Source: an archaeon (lineage in GTDB: Archaea; EX4484-52; B79-G9). From it: a stretch of 21,721 nucleotides of DNA. Location: positions 1-21,721 of the forward strand of contig JAUVEX010000005.1 of assembly GCA_030594585.1 (NCBI GenBank). Direction: 5' to 3'. The notes under the pieces were generated by a model. The model saw nothing but the letters and a program-made list of their open reading frames with translations, was not told the DNA's origin and searched no databases. Shown in pieces: positions 13,444 to 21,721 of this stretch (positions are counted from its first letter, which is position 1; every line of letters starts with the position of its first letter). Position numbers and translations under genes: made by a program.

Positions 13444-16400
13444 ATGGTGTGGAATGGTATGCGCAGTTCAGGTATTTTGAAAAAGCCAATAGTCGCTATA
13501 TTCTTTGTTTTAATGGCGCTTAGTTTTTTTACATATACTTTTGCGGAAAACAGCAATGTGCTGAATGAAACAACCAATACGAAGCCTGTTGCAAACGCGG
13601 CAAACACCACCACACAAATAAATTTGACAATAAACAATTCACTTAACAATACAACGAACAATACAACTGCGGAATTTGCGCCCGGAAATATTTCTTTTGA
13701 AAACAATTCGGCAAACATGACAAATATTGCGGCGCCGCCCAATATATCCCTAAACATTACATCCGCCATGGCTAATGAATCCATTACAAGCATCGGCTTG
13801 ATTGAAAAGATTAAAACATTTTTTGAAGAGATTATAATATCTCCTGTGGAGCCTGTCTTGAATCGGTTCATAAAAATAGCAGCACAGCTTACTTATGAAA
13901 ACAGCACCCCGCTTCCTGACCAAAAAATTATTTTCAGGGACCTTACAGAAGATGTAGTGCTTGGCGAGAACACTACAGATGAAAGCGGTTGGGGGTCGAT
14001 AACATATAAAATACCGCCATCATTTACCGAAGGCTCGCACAACATAGAGGTTTTCTTTCCCGGAAGCGGGAATCTTACGAATGCAACTGCATCCAAAGCC
14101 ATTGTCATCTCTAAAAACAATACGAATATAACGAACAGTACTGTCGGCATAGAAGAAAGCCTTGTGAAAATAGTGCAGATGGATGCAGAGGCCGGAAAGC
14201 CTGTCAGGTGGGTAAAGCAGGTAATGCTTAAGAATAACATGCAAGAAGAGCAGGATGTTTCCGTGGCGCTCAGCGCGCCTGTTGAGGCATCAATTGTTTC
14301 TGTTAGTGACAAGAAACAGGAAAGAAAAATCAGGGATTATTTAATCCATACACCGGCTGTAGGCAAGGACACTCTAGGCACACTTGCGCTTAAGAAAGCA
14401 GATTTTGAGAGAAGCCCGGAAAAATACAAAGAAATAAAGTTTGAAGACACATTCAATGCAGGTGAAGAAAAAGAATACATACTTACTTACGAGACAATAG
14501 CTCCCGTGAAGGAAGAGAAAAAAGAGACAATCCGTAAAGGCGTGATAACAAAGAGTGTTGATGTTGTATCAAATGCGCCAATCCACTATAAAGACATACA
14601 GGTTTCATCAGGGCTTGACGGGGCCTTTGAGCAGGTATCCGGGGAGAACCGTGTGACAAAAGTTACCGGATACCGGCTTTTTTGGAAACACGACGGCATA
14701 AGGGAAGATGTTACCGACAACCCGGAATTTAAGGCAACTTTCAATTATGTGGACGGCACCCTGTTTTTGACATGGAATGTGCCGCACCTTTCGACCCAAA
14801 GTTTTGAGATACAGGCAGACTATATGGATCTTCAGGTAATACCATCCACAAGCCAGAAGGAATGGATTGTTTATTTTCGCGCAGAGGGCGAGGAAACACT
14901 TGAAATTGACAACCTGACCCCGAGCGACATTTCGTATACCCAATTATATTACTATTCAGAAGGCGCCAGCCAGTGGATTGCCCAATACCCTTCAATTACA
15001 GGAAACAAAATATCCTTGTTCTGGAACGGCACAGACCACCCGCGCGGCAAAATCAGGTACAATGTAACCAACTATGGAAAATACAGGCTCAATGTATCTT
15101 TTGGAGAGCTTAGTTTGGTGGTTGAAAACTACAATATTTACAAACAAATTGTAAACGACGGAATACCGAACAAATATCTTGTTGATCTGGATTCCCCTTC
15201 TTTTGATTTTGTCCTATGTACCTTTAATGACACTTTTTTTGCATGCGATCCTCTGAATGAATATTATCCGGGCTACAATGGTGTCGCGCAGACATTTTAT
15301 GGAAGCGGCAATAAGATTGTCAAATATATTGAAATTCCCAAGTCATCTACTGTGTCTAATGTATCGTTTGAGCTTGACACCAAAGCCGATGAGCCGCGTG
15401 TTTACATCCCATATAAGGACAACCAGTCATCAGACGGCATTAGCAGGAAACTTGCAGAAATCGGGGACATAACAGCAGACGCAAAAGATAATATCATTAT
15501 TGGGTCAGGCCAAAAGATTCAGGTATTAAATGAATCATCAACTACGCCCATCTGGTCGTATGATTCAGATTATGAAATAAATGATATGGATGTTGGGGAC
15601 ATATTAGTAAGCACGACAAGAAAAGAGATTGCCCTTGCGACAGAATACGGCATATTCGTCCTTTGGCCGAACGGCACTCTTGCGGAGGAAAACACAGGGA
15701 ACACATATTCAAAAATAGCGGTTGGTGAAGTATCTGCAATACAGAACGAAGAGATGAAGGATGACAATTCCGTTGATTCAATAGGCTGTATCGGCTGCGA
15801 TTTGGGCAACTATGAGCACAGGTTTGAAATACCGTGGAATGTTGGCGGATTTGGAGGCATATGTTTTGTAAAGACGCGGCTTAATTATAAAGGCTCAAAA
15901 ACAGGAAACCTTACATTTAATATTGAGGGAACAAATTATCCAATAAACACTAACCTGATTTCGTACAGCAACAATATCAATTATTTGCAGGATGACGGTA
16001 CAACAGAGGATTTCAGTTGTATTGGCTGTTCTTCCGGTGCAAGCAAGATACTGTATACCCTTTCAAATCTTGGCCTTCCGGCAATATTCCCTGCAGACAC
16101 ATGCTATGTCCGTGCAATGGTTAATTATAACGGCACAAAAACAGGAAATCTTACTTTTATGCTTAATGGAAACACATACGATATTGATGAATCCCAGATA
16201 ACAGCCAGTACAAATCTTACAATATATAAACAGGATGACGGCATTGGAGATGAAAGGCAGTGTTTGGGGTGCCCGGGCACCGGAACCAATACCACCGAAG
16301 CAATATTCACGCTGCCATACTCTTTTGGGAATTTATCTTCCAAGCAGTGTTTTATCCAGACACCCCTTAATTACAAAACAAGCAATACAAAAGACATACA

Positions 16401-19400
16401 GTTCAAGCTGAATGGAACCACTTATGACCTTGACGAATCAGACATAGGAACAAGCAATAATCTTTTATACTACAGCGACAATGGCATTGGAACCGATATT
16501 GGTTGTGTCGGCTGCGCAGGGACATACAAGCAAAAATTCAATCTTTTCTATTCAATAGAAAATCCGGTGCCTGCCAATAATTGTTTTGTACGGACAGCAA
16601 TCAATTATCGCGGCACAAAAACAGGAAACCTTACTTTTGATTTAAACGGGACTGCTTATGATTTTAACGAGTCTTTGATAAGCACTTCAAATGTTTTAGA
16701 ATATTCAGTTGATGACGGCACTGCTGAAGACACGGCGGATTGTGTCGGATGCGGAGGAGGATATAATTCGCAGCAGGGCTTCACGCTGGGATTCAATGAG
16801 CTTCAGGCAAGCCCTAAGGGAAAAACATGCTATATTAAATACGGCACCTGTTACAACACAAGCAACAGCGGAGACTTAAAGCTCACAATAGTTTCCGGCG
16901 GGCTTCAGACATATGATATTGACGAATCAAAGATATCTGTAAACTGCTCTTCGGGTTTTGAATGGATGCTTGAGCCCGTAAACTGTGATCATGTAGTTAA
17001 AGATAACCTTCTTTTTTTCAGCTGTGAAAACTGCTCAGCAAATACCAATTACCGAATAGCCGCAGACAACAATTCTGCAAGTGGCGGCCTTTCACAATAT
17101 GATGGTGATGGTGACAGCACATTTGACCCGGTCACCAAAAATTATCTTGTGCGCTTCTACACCAACGAGTCTTTGGCATATGATTTTATAGACACAGCTG
17201 TTCCGTGTTCCAACATAGCGACTAGCGAAAATATAACCTACGAATGTTCTGGCTGCAATAATACCGAATACTATAATATTCTATTAGGGTCGGAATCAAG
17301 CGGAAATACATGGGAATACAACGGGACTTTATGGAATGCCCAAAGTGCAGATGCGCTTGTTCGCGCAGGAAGCACGGAATCCTTCAAATACACGCGCATA
17401 ACTACAGAAGTCAATTGCGATGACATCAACACAACAAATAATATATCCTATTACTGCGCAAACTGTGCTGTTGGGGAACCGGACAACCATTATTACTTAA
17501 TAACAGATTCAAGTACCGGCGGCGGCGATTCTTTTTGGAAAAACGGAAGCGCTGAGCCTTCAAATCCTGTTTCCGGCCGCGATTACATGGTTCGTGTAAA
17601 AACAGAATCCCTTCTTTATGACTGGACAAAAACAGAAGTCAACTGTGCAGATATAACACCCTCAAAAAACATAACCTATCAATGCCTGAATTGCGCAGGT
17701 TCGAACACATATAACTTATTTTTTGATACATCAACATCAGGGAATTCTTATGATGGGGCAATGTCGCTTATTCCCGGAAAAAACGCAATGATGAGATTGT
17801 ACTCAAACACATCGCACCAATCCAATTGGGTCAGGAAAGAAGTAGACTGTTCGGATTTGTCAAACAATTACAACATAACTTATTCTTGCAGTGATTGTGA
17901 CAATAGCAACAATTACAATATCATGTATGACTCAAGCACAAGCGGGGATTCGTACAGTTCTGTGAATGGCGGCAGCTCATGGATACCGGAAACAACGAAA
18001 AATGCAATGGTGCGAATAGAGCTTTTTGGTTCAGGCATTGGCGATGAGATTATTGCATCTGAAAACAACATACTTCGCGTGTTCAATACATCCATTATAG
18101 AGCTTTGGAGTTATTCGCTTCCGTCTACGATATATTCTATAGATATAGGGGATATCGCCGGAAGCTCTGAAGCCGAAGTTCTTGTAGGGTTTTTAGGAGG
18201 GTATTATGTTTTTGACTCTTTTGGAGATGTTGTTTACAATGACACAAGCAATTTTGTCCGGGTGATTGCAGTAGGATCTACAGGAAACGGAGGGTTCTAT
18301 GTGATTGGAACCAATGACGGTGAAGTGATTGGAAAGACATCAAGCCATACAACTGCATGGAGCTATGATACAGGATCAACCACAATAAAGATAAGAACAA
18401 TTTCAATTGGCGATGCAACTTCAGATTCCGGAAACGAGGTTGTGGTCGGCCTTTCAAATGGGGGGGTTATTGTACTGAACAGTACCGGGGTTCCCATATT
18501 TTCAGGCACTTACGGAACCGACACGCTTGATTCTGCAATAGGCGATACGCATATTTACACAGGAAACGAAATAGCAATCGTTTCAGGCAACAATTTCGGG
18601 TATGTGCTGAATTACAATTTTGCCCCGCTTAACCCATCAATTGATATCGGGGATGACAGCTCAAATGAGTGGACATATTCCGGCACTTTGAGGGGCAGTA
18701 CTATGGCTTATGGCGGAACGCTTGTCAGTGAATTCAACAATAAGCTTGCACTCTGCGCAGGTTCCGATAAGTGCAATATCTCGGTGGCATTTAATGTTCC
18801 TGATCCCACAGAATTCCGTATACGCCTGCCGGAGGTAACATTTAATTACAATGCCGCAGGGGTTATAGGTTATGCACCGGCAACCAGCTGGGCAAAAATC
18901 AAAAATGTCTCTGTTGATGAAAGCGTTTATAATGGCGCTCTGAAGATAAGCTATAATTCTTCTGTCATGCCTCTTTTTGTGGATTATATAAGCTCTACAA
19001 ACATTGGATTCTTTACAAACAGCATTTTTAATCGCGCAACATGCGGTCTTGTTTCAGGAACAGCATCTCTTGGCTATGTGAACCGGGAAACAGGAATCTC
19101 TTACGGATGCGGCCGCGGGTTTTTTATACCTACGATATATTCAAGAGCCGATGATTATCTTTGGTACAATACAAATGCAGGAATTCCTGTTCGGAAAAAC
19201 ATGTCAGCAATATACATTGAAGGGTCTGACAAAGCCAAAAATGTGACTGTCTACAGGGCAACAGCCCTTACAAACCAGACACTTCTTGATGTTGTCGCCA
19301 ATGCATCCTTCGATGATCTGGAACTTACAGGAAATGTAACGCTTTCAGTTGATTTCTACGACAACGGCACCTATTATGACATCACGCCAAGATATACGAA

Positions 19401-21721
19401 TGGCACAATAATGGACGGCTACGGTTGCAAGGCATATACATTCCCTGTAAATATGAGTGGCATAGATTCTTCTTTAGAGGACATGACAGAAGCAGTATTT
19501 ACAGCCTGCCAAAATGACACAGATTCAAACACACGGATTGATTATTTTTCCTGGACCCAGCCAATCCTTACTTCTTCAGGAAAACTTTATTCGAACACAG
19601 ACTACAAGATTGCGGCATCCGCGAATTCTGAACCCATATTAAGCGACATAAATGCAACAACCCTAATATACTGGGGCGATGCTGTAAATTATACAGTCAA
19701 TGTAACAGATGATGACGGGGATAATGTGAATATAACCCTTTGGACTTCAAAGGACAACATTGTGTGGAACAAAGGCGAACTGAAATCACCCTCTCCGCCC
19801 CAATATGTGATGTTCAGTAAGACAACAGGCAAAACATGGGCAGGCGCAAATTACTACAAGCTTGAATACCATGATGTAAATTACACAACATACCAGGAGA
19901 TACACCCAAAGAAAAACACAACGACATATACAGGGCCTGTTGTTCTTAAGCACAATATCACCGTATATAATATAACCAACAACAACAGTATCATGAGCCT
20001 GCAGGATACAAATTCCAAAATCACTGTTTATGTGAATGACATCTATCTAAAAATTCCTGTGAATGACACCGTGCAATGCGTTCTTTGGGTTGAGACTGCA
20101 GGAACTTATGAAATGAATTCCAACATAAAAATCCCGAACTCTACAGGGTACTGTGTTTTCAGCCTTTTTTCGGAAAGCTACGAGCCCGGAGAGCATAAAT
20201 GGAAAGTAAACATTTCTGAAAGCAGTTATTATAACTCAAATACGACTGATGAATTCGTGGTCAATTTTTCAAACACCCTTGCAGCACTTGTTGTTTTTAC
20301 ACCTACAAGCCCCGGACCGGTATATAGGAACAAAAATATTCATCCACTGGAAAATTTCGTAAACTGGACTGTTACAAACATACAGGATGGAAATGGAGAC
20401 CCGCTTACAGGGGTTTCATACAATGTCACTTTTGGTGGGGTTGAAATTGATTCCGGTGTTGCTGCAACAATGGCATTTAATGGCTCATACAATATATCGG
20501 CAACAACGAATATTGGTTCCAAAGAACTTAGGATTGTTTTTGAAAAGACCGGTTTCGGAGCATATCAATACGCAGAGTCGTATGATCTCTACGGGGATTT
20601 GAAGATTGATATCACACAGCCTAACAACAACAGCATAGTTTACAAAACCGCACCAAATAATACATTACTGCTTAAGGTAAACCTTACAGATGAGCTGAAC
20701 AACTCCATTGGTTCCGGAAATGTTGATTTCAGCAAGCCGCAAGGAATCTGCGTTGCAGGCATCCAAAATGAGGGCGGGGGGATATATTCATGCAATTTCC
20801 GGCCGGATTCAGGCCTTGCCCCGGGAAACTACACATGGTTTGCAAATGCTTCTTTTGCGTACCATAACTCAACCACAACAGAGGCACTTACTATTCTTGT
20901 GCGCGATAACATAACAGCAAGCACAGGTATTTTGCCTGTACCCCCCGGATCCCTTTTCAAGACAGGGAACGAAAACAGGTCAATAAACTGGTCATTTGGT
21001 TCTGTAACTGACGGGATAAACCCGCTTGATAATGTTTCCTACTATGTTTTCTGGGATGCGGATGTTGTTTCATCAGGGACAGCAGACAGCACAGGCACAA
21101 ACGGAAGCTATGCAATAAATTCAACCGAAATTGTTGGAGACCATACTTTCAAAATAGTGCTTGAAAAATATACTTACAGGAATTATACTTATGAAACCGC
21201 ATATAATGTTGCGGGTTTAATGAACGCAACAATAATTTCGCCGCTAAACATGAGTGTAGTTTACAAAACAGCACCAAACAACACACTTGTTCTTAAAGTC
21301 AATGTAACTGATGAAACCGGCACCCCAATTAACACATCCACAGTAACATTTTACACCCCAACAGGGTATTGCCTTTACGGCGTTCAAAACGAGGGAACCG
21401 GAATCTATAACTGCACATATGAACCAGGAACAACTGCGCCTTTGGGCCAGAACCCGTGGTATGCAGAAGCATCTGAAACCGGGTTTGATGATTCTTATAC
21501 CAATAACCATACAATGATTATTGGCGATAACCTGACAGCAGCAGTTTCATTCACGCCCGAGGGCGATGTCTACAGGTACGATGGCTCTTTGGGGAATACA
21601 AGCATAAACTGGTCTATAGAGAATATAAGGGATTTAAGGCAGGAAAATCCTGTTTCAAATGTCAGCTATTATGTTTATTGGGACTCGGAAATTGTCGAAA
21701 GTGGTATAACAAGCAGCAGTG
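13444..21721 (+). CDS. Giant secreted multidomain surface protein, 3' end outside window
   Basis: One frame stays open from ATG 13444 to the window edge: at least 2759 codons without a stop. Residues 1-34 form a signal peptide (FFVLMALSFFTYTFA, then EN). An Asn/Thr-rich stretch (35-115) precedes an Ig-like domain (about 140-225) and a further ~250-residue beta region. Propeller-like blades (about 669-775) are followed by five CxGC repeats (782-1180), five CxxC repeats (1181-1540), then more blades (about 1544-1735). A beta-rich region (1736-2280) leads to 207-residue Ig-like tandem repeats (from 2282) still running at the edge. N-x-S/T sequons are abundant throughout, pointing to an exported glycoprotein. 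It is read divergently from the 1429-residue surface protein. No enzyme motif was found. Adhesin, host- or partner-binding protein, or S-layer-associated component are the options. Confidence 0.93.
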   Translation, partial: MVWNGMRSSGILKKPIVAIFFVLMALSFFTYTFAENSNVLNETTNTKPVANAANTTTQINLTINNSLNNTTNNTTAEFAPGNISFENNSANMTNIAAPPNISLNITSAMANESITSIGLIEKIKTFFEEIIISPVEPVLNRFIKIAAQLTYENSTPLPDQKIIFRDLTEDVVLGENTTDESGWGSITYKIPPSFTEGSHNIEVFFPGSGNLTNATASKAIVISKNNTNITNSTVGIEESLVKIVQMDAEAGKPVRWVKQVMLKNNMQEEQDVSVALSAPVEASIVSVSDKKQERKIRDYLIHTPAVGKDTLGTLALKKADFERSPEKYKEIKFEDTFNAGEEKEYILTYETIAPVKEEKKETIRKGVITKSVDVVSNAPIHYKDIQVSSGLDGAFEQVSGENRVTKVTGYRLFWKHDGIREDVTDNPEFKATFNYVDGTLFLTWNVPHLSTQSFEIQADYMDLQVIPSTSQKEWIVYFRAEGEETLEIDNLTPSDISYTQLYYYSEGASQWIAQYPSITGNKISLFWNGTDHPRGKIRYNVTNYGKYRLNVSFGELSLVVENYNIYKQIVNDGIPNKYLVDLDSPSFDFVLCTFNDTFFACDPLNEYYPGYNGVAQTFYGSGNKIVKYIEIPKSSTVSNVSFELDTKADEPRVYIPYKDNQSSDGISRKLAEIGDITADAKDNIIIGSGQKIQVLNESSTTPIWSYDSDYEINDMDVGDILVSTTRKEIALATEYGIFVLWPNGTLAEENTGNTYSKIAVGEVSAIQNEEMKDDNSVDSIGCIGCDLGNYEHRFEIPWNVGGFGGICFVKTRLNYKGSKTGNLTFNIEGTNYPINTNLISYSNNINYLQDDGTTEDFSCIGCSSGASKILYTLSNLGLPAIFPADTCYVRAMVNYNGTKTGNLTFMLNGNTYDIDESQITASTNLTIYKQDDGIGDERQCLGCPGTGTNTTEAIFTLPYSFGNLSSKQCFIQTPLNYKTSNTKDIQFKLNGTTYDLDESDIGTSNNLLYYSDNGIGTDIGCVGCAGTYKQKFNLFYSIENPVPANNCFVRTAINYRGTKTGNLTFDLNGTAYDFNESLISTSNVLEYSVDDGTAEDTADCVGCGGGYNSQQGFTLGFNELQASPKGKTCYIKYGTCYNTSNSGDLKLTIVSGGLQTYDIDESKISVNCSSGFEWMLEPVNCDHVVKDNLLFFSCENCSANTNYRIAADNNSASGGLSQYDGDGDSTFDPVTKNYLVRFYTNESLAYDFIDTAVPCSNIATSENITYECSGCNNTEYYNILLGSESSGNTWEYNGTLWNAQSADALVRAGSTESFKYTRITTEVNCDDINTTNNISYYCANCAVGEPDNHYYLITDSSTGGGDSFWKNGSAEPSNPVSGRDYMVRVKTESLLYDWTKTEVNCADITPSKNITYQCLNCAGSNTYNLFFDTSTSGNSYDGAMSLIPGKNAMMRLYSNTSHQSNWVRKEVDCSDLSNNYNITYSCSDCDNSNNYNIMYDSSTSGDSYSSVNGGSSWIPETTKNAMVRIELFGSGIGDEIIASENNILRVFNTSIIELWSYSLPSTIYSIDIGDIAGSSEAEVLVGFLGGYYVFDSFGDVVYNDTSNFVRVIAVGSTGNGGFYVIGTNDGEVIGKTSSHTTAWSYDTGSTTIKIRTISIGDATSDSGNEVVVGLSNGGVIVLNSTGVPIFSGTYGTDTLDSAIGDTHIYTGNEIAIVSGNNFGYVLNYNFAPLNPSIDIGDDSSNEWTYSGTLRGSTMAYGGTLVSEFNNKLALCAGSDKCNISVAFNVPDPTEFRIRLPEVTFNYNAAGVIGYAPATSWAKIKNVSVDESVYNGALKISYNSSVMPLFVDYISSTNIGFFTNSIFNRATCGLVSGTASLGYVNRETGISYGCGRGFFIPTIYSRADDYLWYNTNAGIPVRKNMSAIYIEGSDKAKNVTVYRATALTNQTLLDVVANASFDDLELTGNVTLSVDFYDNGTYYDITPRYTNGTIMDGYGCKAYTFPVNMSGIDSSLEDMTEAVFTACQNDTDSNTRIDYFSWTQPILTSSGKLYSNTDYKIAASANSEPILSDINATTLIYWGDAVNYTVNVTDDDGDNVNITLWTSKDNIVWNKGELKSPSPPQYVMFSKTTGKTWAGANYYKLEYHDVNYTTYQEIHPKKNTTTYTGPVVLKHNITVYNITNNNSIMSLQDTNSKITVYVNDIYLKIPVNDTVQCVLWVETAGTYEMNSNIKIPNSTGYCVFSLFSESYEPGEHKWKVNISESSYYNSNTTDEFVVNFSNTLAALVVFTPTSPGPVYRNKNIHPLENFVNWTVTNIQDGNGDPLTGVSYNVTFGGVEIDSGVAATMAFNGSYNISATTNIGSKELRIVFEKTGFGAYQYAESYDLYGDLKIDITQPNNNSIVYKTAPNNTLLLKVNLTDELNNSIGSGNVDFSKPQGICVAGIQNEGGGIYSCNFRPDSGLAPGNYTWFANASFAYHNSTTTEALTILVRDNITASTGILPVPPGSLFKTGNENRSINWSFGSVTDGINPLDNVSYYVFWDADVVSSGTADSTGTNGSYAINSTEIVGDHTFKIVLEKYTYRNYTYETAYNVAGLMNATIISPLNMSVVYKTAPNNTLVLKVNVTDETGTPINTSTVTFYTPTGYCLYGVQNEGTGIYNCTYEPGTTAPLGQNPWYAEASETGFDDSYTNNHTMIIGDNLTAAVSFTPEGDVYRYDGSLGNTSINWSIENIRDLRQENPVSNVSYYVYWDSEIVESGITSSS
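13861..14130 (+). other. N-terminal Ig-like (Big-type) domain of the giant protein
   Basis: Residues about 140-229 read AAQLTYENSTPLPDQKIIF, then DESGWGSITYKIP and EGSHNIEVFFPGSGN. This is the pattern of bacterial/archaeal Ig-like domains of the Big family: an optional modifier strand, a middle strand with G-x-x-T and a last strand describing growth to a turn. Assignment by pattern only. Confidence 0.5.
15448..15780 (+). other. Beta-propeller-like blades, first block
   Basis: Residues 669-779 contain blade-like units: EIGDITADAKDNIIIGSG followed by IQVLNESSTTPIWSYDSD, then MDVGDILVSTTRKEIALATE, then GIFVLWPNGTLAEEN. The spacing (IGD, a strand of aliphatic residues, then xWSY) matches blades in the second block at 18073-18645, so they probably build one propeller. 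Confidence 0.55.
15787..16980 (+). repeat. Type 1 cysteine repeats, five copies
   Basis: Five consecutive units start at Cys codons 15787, 16018, 16261, 16504 and 16741 (steps of 77, 81, 81 and 79 residues). Each opens with C-x-G-C (CIGC, CIGC, CLGC, CVGC, CVGC), has a third Cys some 30 residues on (ICFV, TCYV, QCFI, NCFV, TCYI), and then, except in the last, NYxGTKTGNLTF-like and NGxxYDxxES segments. The last unit is the most divergent and ends with SVNCSS. I do not recognise the domain; it is beta-rich, extracellular and either disulfide-linked or metal-binding. Confidence 0.8.
16984..18060 (+). repeat. Type 2 cysteine repeats, five copies
   Basis: Five consecutive units start at Cys codons 16984, 17206, 17416, 17644 and 17848 (steps of 74, 70, 76 and 68 residues). 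The pattern is C-x-D-I/L ... NITYxC-x-x-C, then xxYNIxxDSSTSGxS and a closing A/YMVRxxxxS strand. Four cysteines per unit could form two disulfides or a zinc site. The first unit is less regular and contains YDGDGDSTFDP, an acidic stretch that could bind calcium. Not recognised as a known family; it adjoins the type 1 array directly. Confidence 0.78.
18073..18645 (+). other. Beta-propeller-like blades, second block
   Basis: Residues about 1544-1734 carry ILRVFNTSIIELWSYSLPS, IDIGDIAGSSEAEVLVGF, then YYVFDSFGDVVYN, TTAWSYDTGS, ISIGDATSDSGNEVVVGL with GVIVLNSTGVPIFSG, and a last unit (AIGDTHIYTGNEIAIVSG). The WSY and IGD spacing agrees with the first block, and FG-GAP or PQQ-like propellers are the nearest families I can think of. 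Confidence 0.55.
20287..21721 (+). repeat. 207-residue Ig-like tandem repeats, two full copies and part of a third
   Basis: Units begin near 20287, 20908 and 21529. The phrase VYKTAPNNTLxLKVNxTDE occurs at about 20638 and 21259, 621 bases apart (207 codons), followed by GIxxxGIQNEG-like (VAGIQNEGGGIYSC; LYGVQNEGTGIYNC) and the closing IxxDNxTA. Each unit is probably two Ig-like domains. The third copy is cut by the window edge, so more repeats or a membrane anchor should follow. Confidence 0.8.

Noticed and set aside
13425..14312. Two minus-strand open frames (148 and 139 residues) at the start of the giant gene
   Set aside because: They lie antisense to the continuous giant plus-strand frame, have no promoter of their own, and their serine/phenylalanine-rich composition is the mirror of the N/T-rich coding strand.
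15787..18060. CRISPR-like periodicity
   Set aside because: The periodic units are protein-coding repeats of 204-243 bases with diverged DNA, not short identical repeats with unique spacers.
1..21721. tRNA, rRNA, insertion sequence or integrase genes
   Set aside because: I looked for cloverleaf-like segments, transposase motifs and flanking inverted repeats and saw none that I can support.

Overview
The window looks archaeal. Nearly every gene on either strand has an AT-rich TATA-like box centred about 26 bases before its start codon, which is the layout of leaderless archaeal transcripts. The gene content agrees: a HerA-type hexameric ATPase, an archaeal DHH (RecJ/GAN-like) nuclease with an N-terminal OB domain, archaeal-type HtpX, a CPBP protease, and two very large secreted proteins dense in N-glycosylation sequons (N-x-S/T). 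Genes are tightly packed, with convergent stops 4-5 bases apart. The style resembles DPANN or related archaea, but the sequence alone does not fix a lineage, and a purine synthesis locus argues against an extremely reduced parasite.

Layout. Bases 1-1530 hold the 3' end of purL and then purQ, overlapping by one base (purine biosynthesis). Bases 1607-3636 hold a DHH nuclease and a small YdjM/DUF457-like membrane protein. On the minus strand, 5402 down to 3683, lie three genes: a 52-residue unknown protein, the zinc protease HtpX with an EF-hand-like loop, and a CPBP membrane protease. A 171-residue unknown protein (5635-6150, plus) sits behind a repeat-rich promoter and converges on HerA (7688-6156, minus). 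HerA shares a short divergent promoter with a 188-residue membrane protein (7772-8338), which converges on a two-CBS-domain protein (8768-8343).

The right 13 kb is dominated by two huge surface proteins transcribed divergently from one 275-base region. On the minus strand (13168-8879) is a 1429-residue type I membrane protein whose ectodomain contains a clear tandem duplication of about 410 residues. On the plus strand, from 13444 and running off the window with no stop, is a frame of at least 2759 codons. It has a signal peptide, an N/T-rich stretch, Ig-like domains, a beta-propeller-like region apparently interrupted by two different five-copy arrays of cysteine-rich repeats, and then 207-residue Ig-like tandem repeats that continue past the window edge.

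The most unusual material is this pair of surface proteins: the two cysteine-repeat families inside a split propeller, the duplicated cysteine-paired module in the divergent partner, and the shared regulatory region with a strong hairpin and a palindrome. I infer a cell-surface adhesion, recognition or polymer-binding apparatus. No enzymatic function can be read from the sequence.
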